IMG/VR virus record: IMGVR_UViG_3300027752_000013
Span: 1 to 64,000 of that record
Reading direction: 5' to 3' (one strand)
DNA from: a virus
DNA length: 64,000 nt
Shown: positions 1-8,804 of the stretch, in pieces
Numbering within the stretch: position 1 is the stretch's first letter
How the letters are laid out: every line of letters starts with the position of its first letter
Made by a program: the position numbers and the translations under genes
Notes under the pieces: generated by a model
Databases searched by the model: none
Seen by the model: the letters and a program-made list of their open reading frames with translations, nothing else
Told to the model about the DNA's origin: nothing

Positions 1-1804
1 CCTTTACAATTTTAACACCTTGTTTAGATATAAAATACCTATTGATTTTCTGGAGCTTCTCTTCTTTAAAGGCACCATTTTCTACACTACGGGCTATCTG
101 TTGCCATTGGCCTTTTGATTTACCACCTATACAATAGTCAAGAATATTTTTATTCTCTTCTAAATAATCTTCTGGTAATACATCATTAACAAAGTACTGA
201 TATATGGCCTTTGGGATCACTAGCTTAGATTTATTCTTATGCAACTGCAGATCTTGAAAATCAAAACGTCCCTTAAGTTTAACAGGAGCAAAACTAAATT
301 TATCATTCTTTACTTTAAATAAGTAATGAGGCTGACTCTGTTTAACTTCTCTCCACTTAGTAATGTCAACATTTATATAGTTATTTACACCAATATAATT
401 ATTTACATCTGAAAGTACCAATTTTTGGTATTGATCATGTTCTAAGTTTAAACTTGTAGTACGCTCCCACTCTTCACATATTTCCATATATAAATCATAG
501 TGCTCTTTAGGTATAATAGTTTCCACACCATCTGTGTTTTGCAATAAAGCAACTGCACCTGGTATACGCTCCATTATTTGTTCATACAACATCATCAGTG
601 TTAACTGACCATTAATTGTAATTCTCATACATAATTCAGGATCATAGAAAAAACTATTTACATCATTGCTAAGACCAAAAGTAGAATTAAGTATAATCTT
701 ATATACATAATTCATTGGATTGCTCTTAGGGATCTTCTTACGCTCTTCAAAGAACCATTCATACTGATCACAAAATGCTTCTTTTGGAAAATGACCCGGA
801 GACCATTGATTTTTAATAGCAAGATTAGGATAAAAACTGGTAACATCTGATGACATAATAATCATATCATCTGAGCTTTCATAAACACCTTTAGCTGCTG
901 CACCGTGTGCACCACCTAATCCAAAATGAGTCTTGACATTTTTATAATCAATGTGATATTTAAAACTACCCTTCAACTTAGATGCATCTATCTCAAGTGA
1001 TTTAAACCTTTCATGTAGAAGTTTAAACTCAGGAGATGTAAATGAAACATATGGTAATATTATATCTTTAACCTTTATAGTATCCCTATGAGTTCTCATT
1101 TGTTTAAGATTTCTCATTGGTATATTTAAGCTTCTAGATAAGTAATAACCAAATATTTCTTTACTGATTCTTGGTTCTGATGCACTAAACATGTTAATGT
1201 CATAAGTTGCAGTTAGTTCTTTTCTTAGGCCAACTTGAGACTTGGATCTATTATAGATTTCTTTTGTAGATCTAACATCATTAATACAATATTCAAGAAT
1301 AATATCTATTTCTTCTTGAGTTTTTATTTCTGTCTCATGATGAATAGGCATATCTAGAATGTTTTCCCAATCCATGCTGTATTGTATCCACTTAAGGCTT
1401 GAACGTTTAGCTGGATTATCCCAATGGTGTAATTTAAATACGTCTATCTGACCTATTTGCATCTTCCATTGTGGATAATCACTGAATTCTTTTGCGTTAG
1501 ATTTCAAAATACAACGTTGGGCATACTTATAAATAATTTTAGCAACTTCACAACCACTAAGGTTAGTCCAGTCTTTGTAATTATCTATTATATAATGAGT
1601 GACCTGGCCATCAAAAGCTAATCCATTGTAGGATATATGCCACTCTTTGTTATTAATATTTTCTTCAAGGAAACTTATGAAACTATCTAAATCATTACGC
1701 AGGTCATGAACAACAAAGATTTTCCTTTCAGTAGTCTTATAATGTTCAAATACCCCGGTAAAACAGTTAGATAAAGTCTCATAGTCCATTACCCAATGTT
1801 TCAT
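1..1804 (-). CDS. DNA polymerase, family B-like (3' end beyond window)
   Basis: Replicative DNA polymerase with a proofreading exonuclease. The frame is open from an ATG at 1804 to the left edge, giving 601 residues without the C-terminus. Exonuclease motifs are visible as DYET (residues 7-10), YNGLAFD (59-65) and YCINDV (172-177). Polymerase motif A is DVTSFYPN (Asp320), motif B is around LNSTFGL (about 375), and motif C reads QNTDG with Asp425. The first motif C acid, normally Asp in DTD, is Asn423 here. It is the last gene of the minus-strand replication block and follows a terminator-like hairpin at 1831-1856, so it probably has its own promoter. Family B is the best reading of the motif order. 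The protein-primed and the DNA_pol_B_2-type subfamilies cannot be separated without the missing end. Confidence 0.85.
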   Translation of the reverse strand, partial: MKHWVMDYETLSNCFTGVFEHYKTTERKIFVVHDLRNDLDSFISFLEENINNKEWHISYNGLAFDGQVTHYIIDNYKDWTNLSGCEVAKIIYKYAQRCILKSNAKEFSDYPQWKMQIGQIDVFKLHHWDNPAKRSSLKWIQYSMDWENILDMPIHHETEIKTQEEIDIILEYCINDVRSTKEIYNRSKSQVGLRKELTATYDINMFSASEPRISKEIFGYYLSRSLNIPMRNLKQMRTHRDTIKVKDIILPYVSFTSPEFKLLHERFKSLEIDASKLKGSFKYHIDYKNVKTHFGLGGAHGAAAKGVYESSDDMIIMSSDVTSFYPNLAIKNQWSPGHFPKEAFCDQYEWFFEERKKIPKSNPMNYVYKIILNSTFGLSNDVNSFFYDPELCMRITINGQLTLMMLYEQIMERIPGAVALLQNTDGVETIIPKEHYDLYMEICEEWERTTSLNLEHDQYQKLVLSDVNNYIGVNNYINVDITKWREVKQSQPHYLFKVKNDKFSFAPVKLKGRFDFQDLQLHKNKSKLVIPKAIYQYFVNDVLPEDYLEENKNILDYCIGGKSKGQWQQIARSVENGAFKEEKLQKINRYFISKQGVKIVK

Positions 1805-1830
1805 GTTTGTACTTTTTAAATATTAGTGCC

Positions 1831-1856
1831 AAAAAAACCCCAAATCAATGAGGTTT
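1831..1856 (-). terminator. Rho-independent terminator after the 138-aa gene
   Basis: Read on the minus strand, AAACCTC and GGGGTTT pair (7 bp with one G-T) around an 8-nt loop and are followed by a T run. It lies between the stop of the 1897-2313 gene and the polymerase start. Confidence 0.7.
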
Positions 1857-1896
1857 CTTTGTACCAGTTTAATAGGTGGATAGTATGGGAAGCCTA

Positions 1897-2313
1897 CTAA
1901 GCTGGAATAATAATTTTAGATGGTTCAGTCTTCTCTAGATCAACAAAGAACTCTTCAACACTAAAAGTGTCAGCATTTATAGCAAACATGTGTATAAAGG
2001 TTTCTATGTCAGCTTTATCAGTAAGATAAAACTCAGAAAATGTATCTACTAATCTTCTTTCTTCTTTGTGTGTCTTACCTGTCTGTGGATTTGGATTTTT
2101 CAACCTTTGTGGTTGACCATCATCATCCAATTTAGGGACCATATGATAAGATTGTTTCATCACTTTACTGATGACTGCTAATATGCCTGACGCAGGGTCA
2201 AACATGGCTTCTGTGTAAGGTGAGTCTAAGCTCACTGGAATTAATGTAAATGATTTAGTATTTCTAAAAGTAGAATTTACTAACATCATATTTTTTCCTA
2301 TTTGGTTTGCCAT
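1897..2313 (-). CDS. Hypothetical protein of the replication block (138 aa)
   Basis: I do not recognise this protein. It has 138 residues, no signal peptide, no membrane segment and no obvious catalytic motif. A Lys/Gln/Asn-rich middle (about 62-85) links two more regular halves, and the C-terminal half is acidic. A TATCTTTG box ends 20 nt before its ATG, and a hairpin terminator follows the stop, so it may be expressed as its own short transcript although it sits inside the replication gene array. That separate control suggests it is needed in larger amounts than the polymerase, for example as a DNA-binding or processivity accessory. This last point is inference. Confidence 0.75.
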   Translation of the reverse strand: MANQIGKNMMLVNSTFRNTKSFTLIPVSLDSPYTEAMFDPASGILAVISKVMKQSYHMVPKLDDDGQPQRLKNPNPQTGKTHKEERRLVDTFSEFYLTDKADIETFIHMFAINADTFSVEEFFVDLEKTEPSKIIIPA

Positions 2314-2320
2314 AATTAAT

Positions 2321-2899
2321 TTATTTATTTGTCAAAGATATGGAACTATTTTTTAATAATTGATCAATAACATGATTATTATCAACCAATGTTTCTTTTT
2401 CAAGGTCAGGTGGTGTACATACTTCATATACATCTTCTATAGATTCTATACTTACACCTAGGGACTTTGCATATTCTTCATGTACACCATCAGGTGTCAA
2501 AAATCCTTGCACATAGTCTCCTATTTTTTCTTGACTTCCAAAGAAATCTACTATACTAATTTTACTATCTAAACTATATTGAGAGTATTTGCCTTCAACA
2601 AATCTCTTTATATCAGATTTAAATTTAGAAAAATCATATACATACAACTGTGTATTTTCATTTAACTCAATTGTCTTTTCAAATAATGGATTATTATGTA
2701 AGTTCTGTGATGCAAACTGCATAAAGACCGGAGTCTTTTTAGTTTTATATTTACAGAAAAATTTATAATCATCTATGGAATAGACATTGTCCCACGCAAT
2801 ATACGTTTGTATAGGTACGTGGGTTATGCCTTTCCTTATTTGTAGTAAAGGATAAAGAAATACTTTGCTCTTTTGAAAATATTCTAAATATACACCCAT
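2321..2899 (-). CDS. Hypothetical protein (192 aa)
   Basis: I do not recognise this protein. The 192 residues begin with hydrophobic and aromatic segments (MGVYLEYF) and end in a Ser/Asn-rich tail. No catalytic motif or membrane helix is evident. The start is an ATG one base away from the stop of the upstream nuclease gene, so translation is probably coupled to it. A TAnnTTTG-type promoter for the next gene lies inside its 3' end. Its position between a PD-(D/E)XK nuclease and the polymerase suggests a role in DNA metabolism, but only by association. Confidence 0.75.
   Translation of the reverse strand: MGVYLEYFQKSKVFLYPLLQIRKGITHVPIQTYIAWDNVYSIDDYKFFCKYKTKKTPVFMQFASQNLHNNPLFEKTIELNENTQLYVYDFSKFKSDIKRFVEGKYSQYSLDSKISIVDFFGSQEKIGDYVQGFLTPDGVHEEYAKSLGVSIESIEDVYEVCTPPDLEKETLVDNNHVIDQLLKNSSISLTNK
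2333..2340 (-). promoter_or_regulatory. TAnnTTTG promoter box
   Basis: The minus strand reads TATCTTTG, matching the Bacteroidota -7 consensus TAnnTTTG. A TTG lies about 24 nt upstream of the box, and the ATG of the 1897-2313 gene is 20 nt downstream. Confidence 0.55.
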
Positions 2900-2900
2900 A

Positions 2901-3890
2901 CTATAATTTAACTTTTTCTATTAACAAATCATAAGGTAATGAATAGTTTCTTTCACTGTAATGATAATCTGCAATCTTTAGAACGCCACCTAAGCCTTCA
3001 GCCCAATTGACCATTGACTTTTCTGATACATCATAAACATATACTTGATTATACTTATCAATGACTATAAACTTAAACGTTATTGTGTAATCATCTCTAT
3101 CATCCCCAAGTGAGTCATATACCATTTTAGAGTATATAGCTGCTTGCAACCAATAGTTATAAAAGTCAACGCTTTCAGAAAAATTATCTACAGTTTTACC
3201 TGATGTTTTGAGGTCACATATTGTAACTGTCTTTGTCTCAGTGTCAATTGTATAATAATCAACATAACCATGTAGACCAAAAGCAAACGTATCCAAATCA
3301 GATTTAAGATACTGTTCTGCATGCGTAGATATTGGATCTAGATCAAAATCAGTTGATTGATTTTTAAATAGAGACATAACTTCTTCATTTGATTTAATTA
3401 CCTCAGCCTTAGCTGTACAATCTAATAAAGTATCTTGGTTAATAACATCTACAGAACTGTTAGATAAAAATTCCCAGTATGGTTCATTATCTAATGTTCT
3501 AACTTTAGCTATTCTAGCCTCATCTGCTTTTAGAGATTGATATAAATTAAACTCTATTAAAGAATCAAGTATTACTTTGTCATCTACATCAGCAAGCTTC
3601 ACAGCATCTGTATATAGTGACATGTTTTTTAGTATCTTTCTAACACTGTCTGATGGTGCTTTACCGGGTACTACGTTAAACTTTTCATTTAAGTTTTCAG
3701 GTTCAAATACTAAACAATGCACAAGTTTACCTTCTACTAAATGCTTGTCAGTTCTGATCTCACGATCTTGTAAAATATAGTCCTTATAAAATAAGGATGG
3801 TGAAAATAATAATTTGTTAAGAGAAGAATAGCTAAATGCAAAATTTTTATTTGCATAAAACTGCTCTTCCCTTTCCATGTTTCTAGTCAT
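2901..3890 (-). CDS. PD-(D/E)XK exonuclease, RecE/Cas4-like
   Basis: Likely DNA exonuclease of the PD-(D/E)XK superfamily, in the style of phage exonuclease VIII/RecE C-terminal domains. The N-terminal YSSLNKLLFSPSLFYKDYI is the usual first helix of this fold. EGKLVHCLVFEP gives the GxxxH motif I. HGYVDYYTID followed by ICDLKTSG gives the D and D-x-K catalytic pair (about residues 205-228). WLQAAIYSKMV matches the QxxxY helix. At 329 residues it has a normal length for a stand-alone nuclease domain. The ATG overlaps the end of the upstream gene by 8 nt. With the Sak4-like ATPase and SSB-like protein it could form the phage recombination system. A second, different PD-(D/E)XK protein lies at 27993-28808. 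Confidence 0.8.
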   Translation of the reverse strand: MTRNMEREEQFYANKNFAFSYSSLNKLLFSPSLFYKDYILQDREIRTDKHLVEGKLVHCLVFEPENLNEKFNVVPGKAPSDSVRKILKNMSLYTDAVKLADVDDKVILDSLIEFNLYQSLKADEARIAKVRTLDNEPYWEFLSNSSVDVINQDTLLDCTAKAEVIKSNEEVMSLFKNQSTDFDLDPISTHAEQYLKSDLDTFAFGLHGYVDYYTIDTETKTVTICDLKTSGKTVDNFSESVDFYNYWLQAAIYSKMVYDSLGDDRDDYTITFKFIVIDKYNQVYVYDVSEKSMVNWAEGLGGVLKIADYHYSERNYSLPYDLLIEKVKL

Positions 3891-5028
3891 CTGAAATAAT
3901 TTTATTAGTTAATTCTTCATTAATATATAAAGATGCTAAGTCTACCTTAAATACATCTGCATTTGGGCCAACAGTATTACCTAAAAATGTTGTATGAAGC
4001 TTTTCTCTGGTACTATCCACAGCAAATTTAGTTAATTTTCTGTCTTTAGCCAAAGCATTTAGATAATTATTGAAAGAGAAAATGTTTTGAACATTGTGAC
4101 CTCCTTCATATGACTTCATTCTTTTTCTAAAAGCTTTTACATTGACTGTGTTCCAGTTTGTAGTAGCTTTTAGCCAATCATAATGCCAATAGTAAATACC
4201 TGATACAACATCAAAAGACTTTTCAATATTACAATTAGCAAGCATTTCTAAAGCAAGAGACCTGTTGTCTATATCACTACTTTGAACCATCTTTTCTGTA
4301 TCATTGTATTTATCATTACTAATTACAGCAAGATCTTCATCTATTATAGAACATATATCCGTATCTGCAATAAGATCAACGTTAGAGTTTACTATACTAT
4401 CATATGCAGCATAGTTCTCTTTTGGTAATATCCAATCATGGCCATTGTCTTCTTTTTTATTAGCTTGGGCTATTTGTTCTATAAACTCATACATTTTTTG
4501 TGTAGCAGCATCATTGTTACCCCAGTCTTTATGATATTGAAAATTAACTCTATATGTAGTATCTGTTTGAGACATGAAATCTCTTAACTCAGCTAATGCA
4601 AAATCAGATAATAAGTCTGAATTTTTAAGTTCTGCCAAAATACCATACATCTCTACATATGAAATAGATTTTCCCCATTCCCTATTAACTAGCTTATCAA
4701 AAAACTTCATAGAGACAATACCTATGTCAGCTTTATTTACATCTCTAATAACTTTACAGTTAAATTTTTCTTTCAAAAGATCTACCTTTTGTCTAGGTAA
4801 ATCCAATCTTGGATACCTATAGATTTTTTTATCTTGTAAGTTAACAGAATTTACAAGGCCTGGTACGCCAAGCTTATGCATATCTTCTGCCCTAACTTCC
4901 CATGAATTACTACTATAGATATGCATGCCATCCATGAAGTTCCATTTAAATGCATCTCCTGTTAGTCTTCCATTACTGTCTATATTAGCAGTTTTACAAT
5001 TGATTTCTAATTTTACTCTTTTTTTCAT
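3883..5028 (-). CDS. Unknown protein, paralogue of the next gene upstream (381 aa)
   Basis: I know of no function for it. Residues about 65-105 (KKIYRYPRLDL, then KVDLLKEKF and a V-x-DV-x-KADI segment) align with the same region of the 346-aa neighbour (KKAFILPKCNV, then LKAALKEHG and ELADLIIG). A helical region near residue 260 (DNRSLALEML) matches DDKALALKIV in the neighbour. The two are therefore probably tandem duplicates. The DxxxADI-type segment after a strand and helix resembles a small Rossmann-like or BRCT-like unit, but this is only a guess. There is no signal peptide or membrane helix. It overlaps its upstream neighbour by 4 nt and the nuclease by 8 nt, so it belongs to the replication operon. 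Confidence 0.8.
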   Translation of the reverse strand: MKKRVKLEINCKTANIDSNGRLTGDAFKWNFMDGMHIYSSNSWEVRAEDMHKLGVPGLVNSVNLQDKKIYRYPRLDLPRQKVDLLKEKFNCKVIRDVNKADIGIVSMKFFDKLVNREWGKSISYVEMYGILAELKNSDLLSDFALAELRDFMSQTDTTYRVNFQYHKDWGNNDAATQKMYEFIEQIAQANKKEDNGHDWILPKENYAAYDSIVNSNVDLIADTDICSIIDEDLAVISNDKYNDTEKMVQSSDIDNRSLALEMLANCNIEKSFDVVSGIYYWHYDWLKATTNWNTVNVKAFRKRMKSYEGGHNVQNIFSFNNYLNALAKDRKLTKFAVDSTREKLHTTFLGNTVGPNADVFKVDLASLYINEELTNKIISDD

Positions 5029-6065
5029 TTCTTTAAATATTTTTGATATTCTTTTTTAACAGCTACTTTAAATGTATAAAGATCTCTGTTGTGAATGCTT
5101 ATCTCTCTTCTTACTATAGGCTCAAGATATCTAAATGATACTGTATCAAGTTTATCTTCACTCTCTAACCATAGTATCATATCCTGTGCACTCTTTCTTT
5201 CAAATTTTAAAAAACCAGACGTGTCAAGCCAATACTTAAGATCTTTATCTCTATTATCTGCATATGTAATATTACTACAGTCTTGAGCAAATTGCCATAA
5301 TAGATGATAATTCTTTGTATAGTCTATTGTAGGTACAATTTTAAGAGCTAAAGCTTTGTCATCAGCGTATGTAGCAAGCTGTACTTTAAGATCACTAAGA
5401 AGTTGTTCATCAAGAATCATCTTGGATGCAGAAGCATGAAGTACTGTCTCAGGATCAATAACACTTACATCTGTGGTATCAATTATATGAGCTAAATTAA
5501 CAGCCATACCAGTTAACATCCACTCATCATAAAGACTATTTTCAATATCTAAATCATAATACCTTACACTTTCTGTAAGCTTAGGAGTTAATATAACTTC
5601 TAGGCCAGAGTTGTATATTGCTATTTCTCCAGAATATGTTGCAGAAGATCTACCCTTTGTAGTTTCATAATTCCATATCTTGTTCATCATTACAGTAGAA
5701 GGAATATTCTCAGCGTTTTCTAAACGGTGAGTTGATATATCTTCATGTCCTATAATTAAATCTGCAAGTTCATAGTCATTTGTTACAGTTATACCATGCT
5801 CTTTAAGAGCAGCTTTTAATCTATCTTGAGACACATTACACTTAGGTAATATAAAAGCTTTCTTTTTGGTTCTAAAAGTTTGGTCATCCTCTGTGGGTAC
5901 CGTTAGTATAGTATTTATTTTCTCATAAGTTGTTTGATCTTGAGTACATAATACTTTATTAACCTCCCCTGAACCAGAAAGGACACCATAAATAGTGTCC
6001 TGTTCTAGCCCAAAGTAAGTTAAAGCATCAGTATCAAAATCTTGATATACTGATTTATTTGCCAT
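5025..6065 (-). CDS. Unknown protein, tandem paralogue (346 aa)
   Basis: This is the second member of a tandem pair with the 381-aa protein downstream. Shared features are a strand-helix-strand block near residues 87-125 ending in ELADLIIGHEDIS, and a C-terminal helical half starting near DDKALALKIV. The N-terminus is acidic and Thr-rich and specific to this copy, and the C-terminus ends in a basic Lys/Tyr-rich helix. No catalytic motif is visible. It starts one base after the stop of the MoxR-type ATPase gene and overlaps the 381-aa gene by 4 nt. The order ATPase, paralogue 1, paralogue 2 suggests they could be substrates or adaptors of the AAA+/VWA machine. That is inference from position only. 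Confidence 0.8.
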   Translation of the reverse strand: MANKSVYQDFDTDALTYFGLEQDTIYGVLSGSGEVNKVLCTQDQTTYEKINTILTVPTEDDQTFRTKKKAFILPKCNVSQDRLKAALKEHGITVTNDYELADLIIGHEDISTHRLENAENIPSTVMMNKIWNYETTKGRSSATYSGEIAIYNSGLEVILTPKLTESVRYYDLDIENSLYDEWMLTGMAVNLAHIIDTTDVSVIDPETVLHASASKMILDEQLLSDLKVQLATYADDKALALKIVPTIDYTKNYHLLWQFAQDCSNITYADNRDKDLKYWLDTSGFLKFERKSAQDMILWLESEDKLDTVSFRYLEPIVRREISIHNRDLYTFKVAVKKEYQKYLKK

Positions 6066-6066
6066 T

Positions 6067-7335
6067 TTATTTCATTGTCATTTGGACAATCTCAGGGATC
6101 ATCATCAATTTGTTAAACTTCTTTTTGTTACCATTAAATATTGTACGTACAACCAAGTACTTAAGATCATTAGTAAAATAATCTAGAGTACATAAAGCCT
6201 TAAGTCTATCTGTAACTTTCTGACTAACTGCATTATCTTTAGAAAATACAACAGCATAGTTACCAAGTCTTGTTGCTAATGTTGCAGCAATATCAGCACG
6301 GTAAGTATCATCTTTACCAATACAACTTCTAAGCTCACCTAAGATGTATGATTCATTATCATGAGTCAGCAAATCTTTTGGTGTTACTAGCTTATCTAGT
6401 TTGTTATTAATAAATGTAGTAAACATAGACGCAAAATCATCTCCAACAGAACCTTCACCAATCATTTGGATTAGTGATAAGTTATCTTCAAACTTCTCAA
6501 AACTAGAGATAGAGTTAAAGAATGTTGTAATTGATCTTGCATTAGTTTCTTGTGTTACTAATTCTGGGTGAAGTAAGAGGAAGTTAATACATCTACTATC
6601 AATTCCTGCACCCTCTGCCCACTGGGCCCATACGTTAACATCAAACTTAAGATTAGCAGTTACATATCTAGTCTTCTGTGCACTATCAACACTGTTAACC
6701 ATATAGTCACCGTTATCTGGATTTGCTGTTAAAATTATATGCCAATCCTTTGGTAAGGTCCATGAAATATATGTTTGTCTATCAATCAATTCCATCACAG
6801 CTTGAATAAATCTTGTGTCAGCTCTATTCCAGTCATCTAATAATAAGATACCACCTTCTTTAGCATCAGCAATCCATTCAGGTGCACAATAAGACATTCT
6901 GTTCTTACCGGTCATCTTAAATCCTTGCTTAAGATATTCTTGTACTGCAAGTTCATCAACCCATTGACCAACTTTCTTTGTTACTGGTGCCATTTTAGCT
7001 AAATCAGAAGATGCAGCCGCTCTTTGAGCAGCAGTATAACTGATATCATCTAATTTCTTTGCCGGTATAATTTTTTCCTTATACATCTGAAATTGACGTA
7101 CTGGGAAACCAACTAAGTCACCTAACTCTTCTATCTGAGCTAAGTTAAGCTTGACAAACTTTAGGTTATTGTCTTGTGCAAGCTCTACTATGGTAGAAGT
7201 CTTACCAATACCTGATTCACCTACAACTTCTACTGATACAGGACTTTTACCACCCTCTTGTAGAAATCTATTGTTTGTTATTATGTGATTTACAAATCCT
7301 TTTAACTCTGTTACATTTAAATTTACTTGTGCCAT
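6067..7335 (-). CDS. MoxR/dynein-type AAA+ ATPase
   Basis: AAA+ ATPase of the MoxR/AAA_5 type, a ring-forming remodelling motor. Walker A is GESGIGKTS (about residues 39-47). Walker B is ILLLDDWNRAD (about 162-172), with the Asn-Arg-Ala-Asp continuation seen in MoxR proteins. Sensor 1 is ILTANPDNGDY, and an Arg-containing segment follows (SAQKTRY). At 422 residues it is longer than a minimal MoxR domain, leaving a helical C-terminal region. It is followed in the same operon, 6 nt before it on the map, by a metallopeptidase/VWA protein, the usual genetic partner of MoxR ATPases. By analogy the pair would assemble or dismantle protein complexes or insert metal ions. Its phage role is unknown. 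Confidence 0.85.
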   Translation of the reverse strand: MAQVNLNVTELKGFVNHIITNNRFLQEGGKSPVSVEVVGESGIGKTSTIVELAQDNNLKFVKLNLAQIEELGDLVGFPVRQFQMYKEKIIPAKKLDDISYTAAQRAAASSDLAKMAPVTKKVGQWVDELAVQEYLKQGFKMTGKNRMSYCAPEWIADAKEGGILLLDDWNRADTRFIQAVMELIDRQTYISWTLPKDWHIILTANPDNGDYMVNSVDSAQKTRYVTANLKFDVNVWAQWAEGAGIDSRCINFLLLHPELVTQETNARSITTFFNSISSFEKFEDNLSLIQMIGEGSVGDDFASMFTTFINNKLDKLVTPKDLLTHDNESYILGELRSCIGKDDTYRADIAATLATRLGNYAVVFSKDNAVSQKVTDRLKALCTLDYFTNDLKYLVVRTIFNGNKKKFNKLMMIPEIVQMTMK

Positions 7336-7341
7336 TTTCTA

Positions 7342-8505
7342 TTAATTTAATTTTATTACTTGTCCTGGTAACTCATTATTCATATCAGAAATACTGCTTA
7401 ATACCCATAAGGTATTCTTAGGACAGTTTTCTGGAGAATATGCTTCACCATCTGTTAGATATACTAGAGCTGTATAAACTCCTTTCTTTTCATTAAAATG
7501 GTCAATTACTGGTTGAAAACTAGTTCCACCACGACCGTGTATTTCCCAATCTTTTCTAGGTTTAAATTCTTGTACGCTTACAAGTTGTGTATCACATTGC
7601 GCTACTGTAATTTTATGACCTGTCTTATGCATATGTGTAAGCTCACTAAAAAATTCTTTTAGCTCTTCATTATTTACAGATCCACTTGTGTCAACACCAA
7701 CTAGTATGTGATTCTTGAATTTAATCTTAAGTCCTGGATTAGCTGCATAACGCTTATTGTATTTACGTCTCAGCTTTTTAGTATACACTATACTAGAGTT
7801 ACCTACAAATCTTCTTAAATAACCTTTCCAATCAAATTTAGCTGGTTCAATATGCATTAATCTATGAATCAAATCAGAAAGCTCACCAGGTATGGTACCT
7901 TGTTTCTTTTCTGTTTGTTCAGCTGATTCTTTTAATTGATGCTCAATTTGCTTTTGCAATAGTTTTTTATCAGCTTCAGGTAACTCATCAAACTCTTCCC
8001 ATGTACTATGACAATGTGGGCTATTACCATCCATATTGTCCATCAAACTATCTAATGATGGGCAAGACCCATCTTCTTGTGCTTGTTCTAAAAGCTCATA
8101 GTACTTTTTAGTACCTGCTCTACTTGGAAGATTTAGTTCAGGAAAACTTGATAATAATAAACCACCTGTAGGTAGTTTACTTTCCAGTATGTACTGGTTG
8201 ATCTCTAAATCAGCTGCTATATTAAATAGCTTGTGATCAGAATATAGATCTCTTAATAATAAATGGCCAAATGCAATATGCAATAGCTCATGTTTTATTA
8301 ATCCAAATCTGTGATCTTCACTTAGTTCATTAAAGAACTGTGGGTTTATTGTCAATTGCATACCAATACCTTTTTTACTTACTCCTGCAGTAGGAATACG
8401 TTCACTGTATTCTTTATTGATACCAATTAAAAAGAGCCCGTAAAAGGGCTCTGTAAATATTAAACTTTTGGTTGATCTAGCAACCTGGTCTTGTATATTT
8501 ATCAT
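7342..8505 (-). CDS. Metallopeptidase-like / VWA domain protein, MoxR partner
   Basis: Two-domain protein resembling DUF2201: an N-terminal putative metallopeptidase domain and a C-terminal von Willebrand A-like domain. The first has LIKHELLHIAFGHLLL (about residues 67-82), an HExxH zinc motif followed by a further His, and EINQYI downstream. The second has VGVDTSGSV, a complete MIDAS DxSxS metal site (about residue 270), and YLTDGEAYS near the end for the distal MIDAS Asp. Such proteins work with MoxR AAA+ ATPases, and its partner is the next gene. The start overlaps the upstream small gene by 4 nt (ATGA), so the genes are translationally coupled. It is not secreted. Protease activity is predicted only from the motif; many family members are thought to be inactive. 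Confidence 0.85.
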   Translation of the reverse strand: MINIQDQVARSTKSLIFTEPFYGLFLIGINKEYSERIPTAGVSKKGIGMQLTINPQFFNELSEDHRFGLIKHELLHIAFGHLLLRDLYSDHKLFNIAADLEINQYILESKLPTGGLLLSSFPELNLPSRAGTKKYYELLEQAQEDGSCPSLDSLMDNMDGNSPHCHSTWEEFDELPEADKKLLQKQIEHQLKESAEQTEKKQGTIPGELSDLIHRLMHIEPAKFDWKGYLRRFVGNSSIVYTKKLRRKYNKRYAANPGLKIKFKNHILVGVDTSGSVNNEELKEFFSELTHMHKTGHKITVAQCDTQLVSVQEFKPRKDWEIHGRGGTSFQPVIDHFNEKKGVYTALVYLTDGEAYSPENCPKNTLWVLSSISDMNNELPGQVIKLN

Positions 8506-8804
8506 GTTTTCATAATTTGATCTAATATTTGTTTATAAATAGAATCCATTTTAAAGATGTCTATATAGTAGTATAAAGCTTGTTTACCAACAATTGGTTT
8601 ATCAATAAATTGAACCGCATCAGCAAACTTCTTTCTATGCTTAAATACTAATGCTTTATGCATCAATAAATCTGCAGTGTCATCTTTATAGTTATTTTTA
8701 TAAATTTCCCATGCTAGTTCCTGGTCATCAGGAAGGCCTTGAAACATTTCTTTTAACTTAAAGAATTCTTCTAATGTAATTACTTTGTGACTAACCTGAT
8801 CCAT
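8502..8804 (-). CDS. Hypothetical small helical protein (100 aa)
   Basis: I do not recognise it. The 100 residues are predicted by eye to be almost entirely helical (ITLEEFFKLKEMFQGL at the start and KMDSIYKQILDQIMK at the end), with no cysteine motif, signal or membrane segment. It overlaps the RusA-like gene by 25 nt at its start and the VWA gene by 4 nt at its end, so it is co-expressed with both. It could be a small adaptor for the MoxR/VWA pair that follows. Confidence 0.7.
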   Translation of the reverse strand: MDQVSHKVITLEEFFKLKEMFQGLPDDQELAWEIYKNNYKDDTADLLMHKALVFKHRKKFADAVQFIDKPIVGKQALYYYIDIFKMDSIYKQILDQIMKT

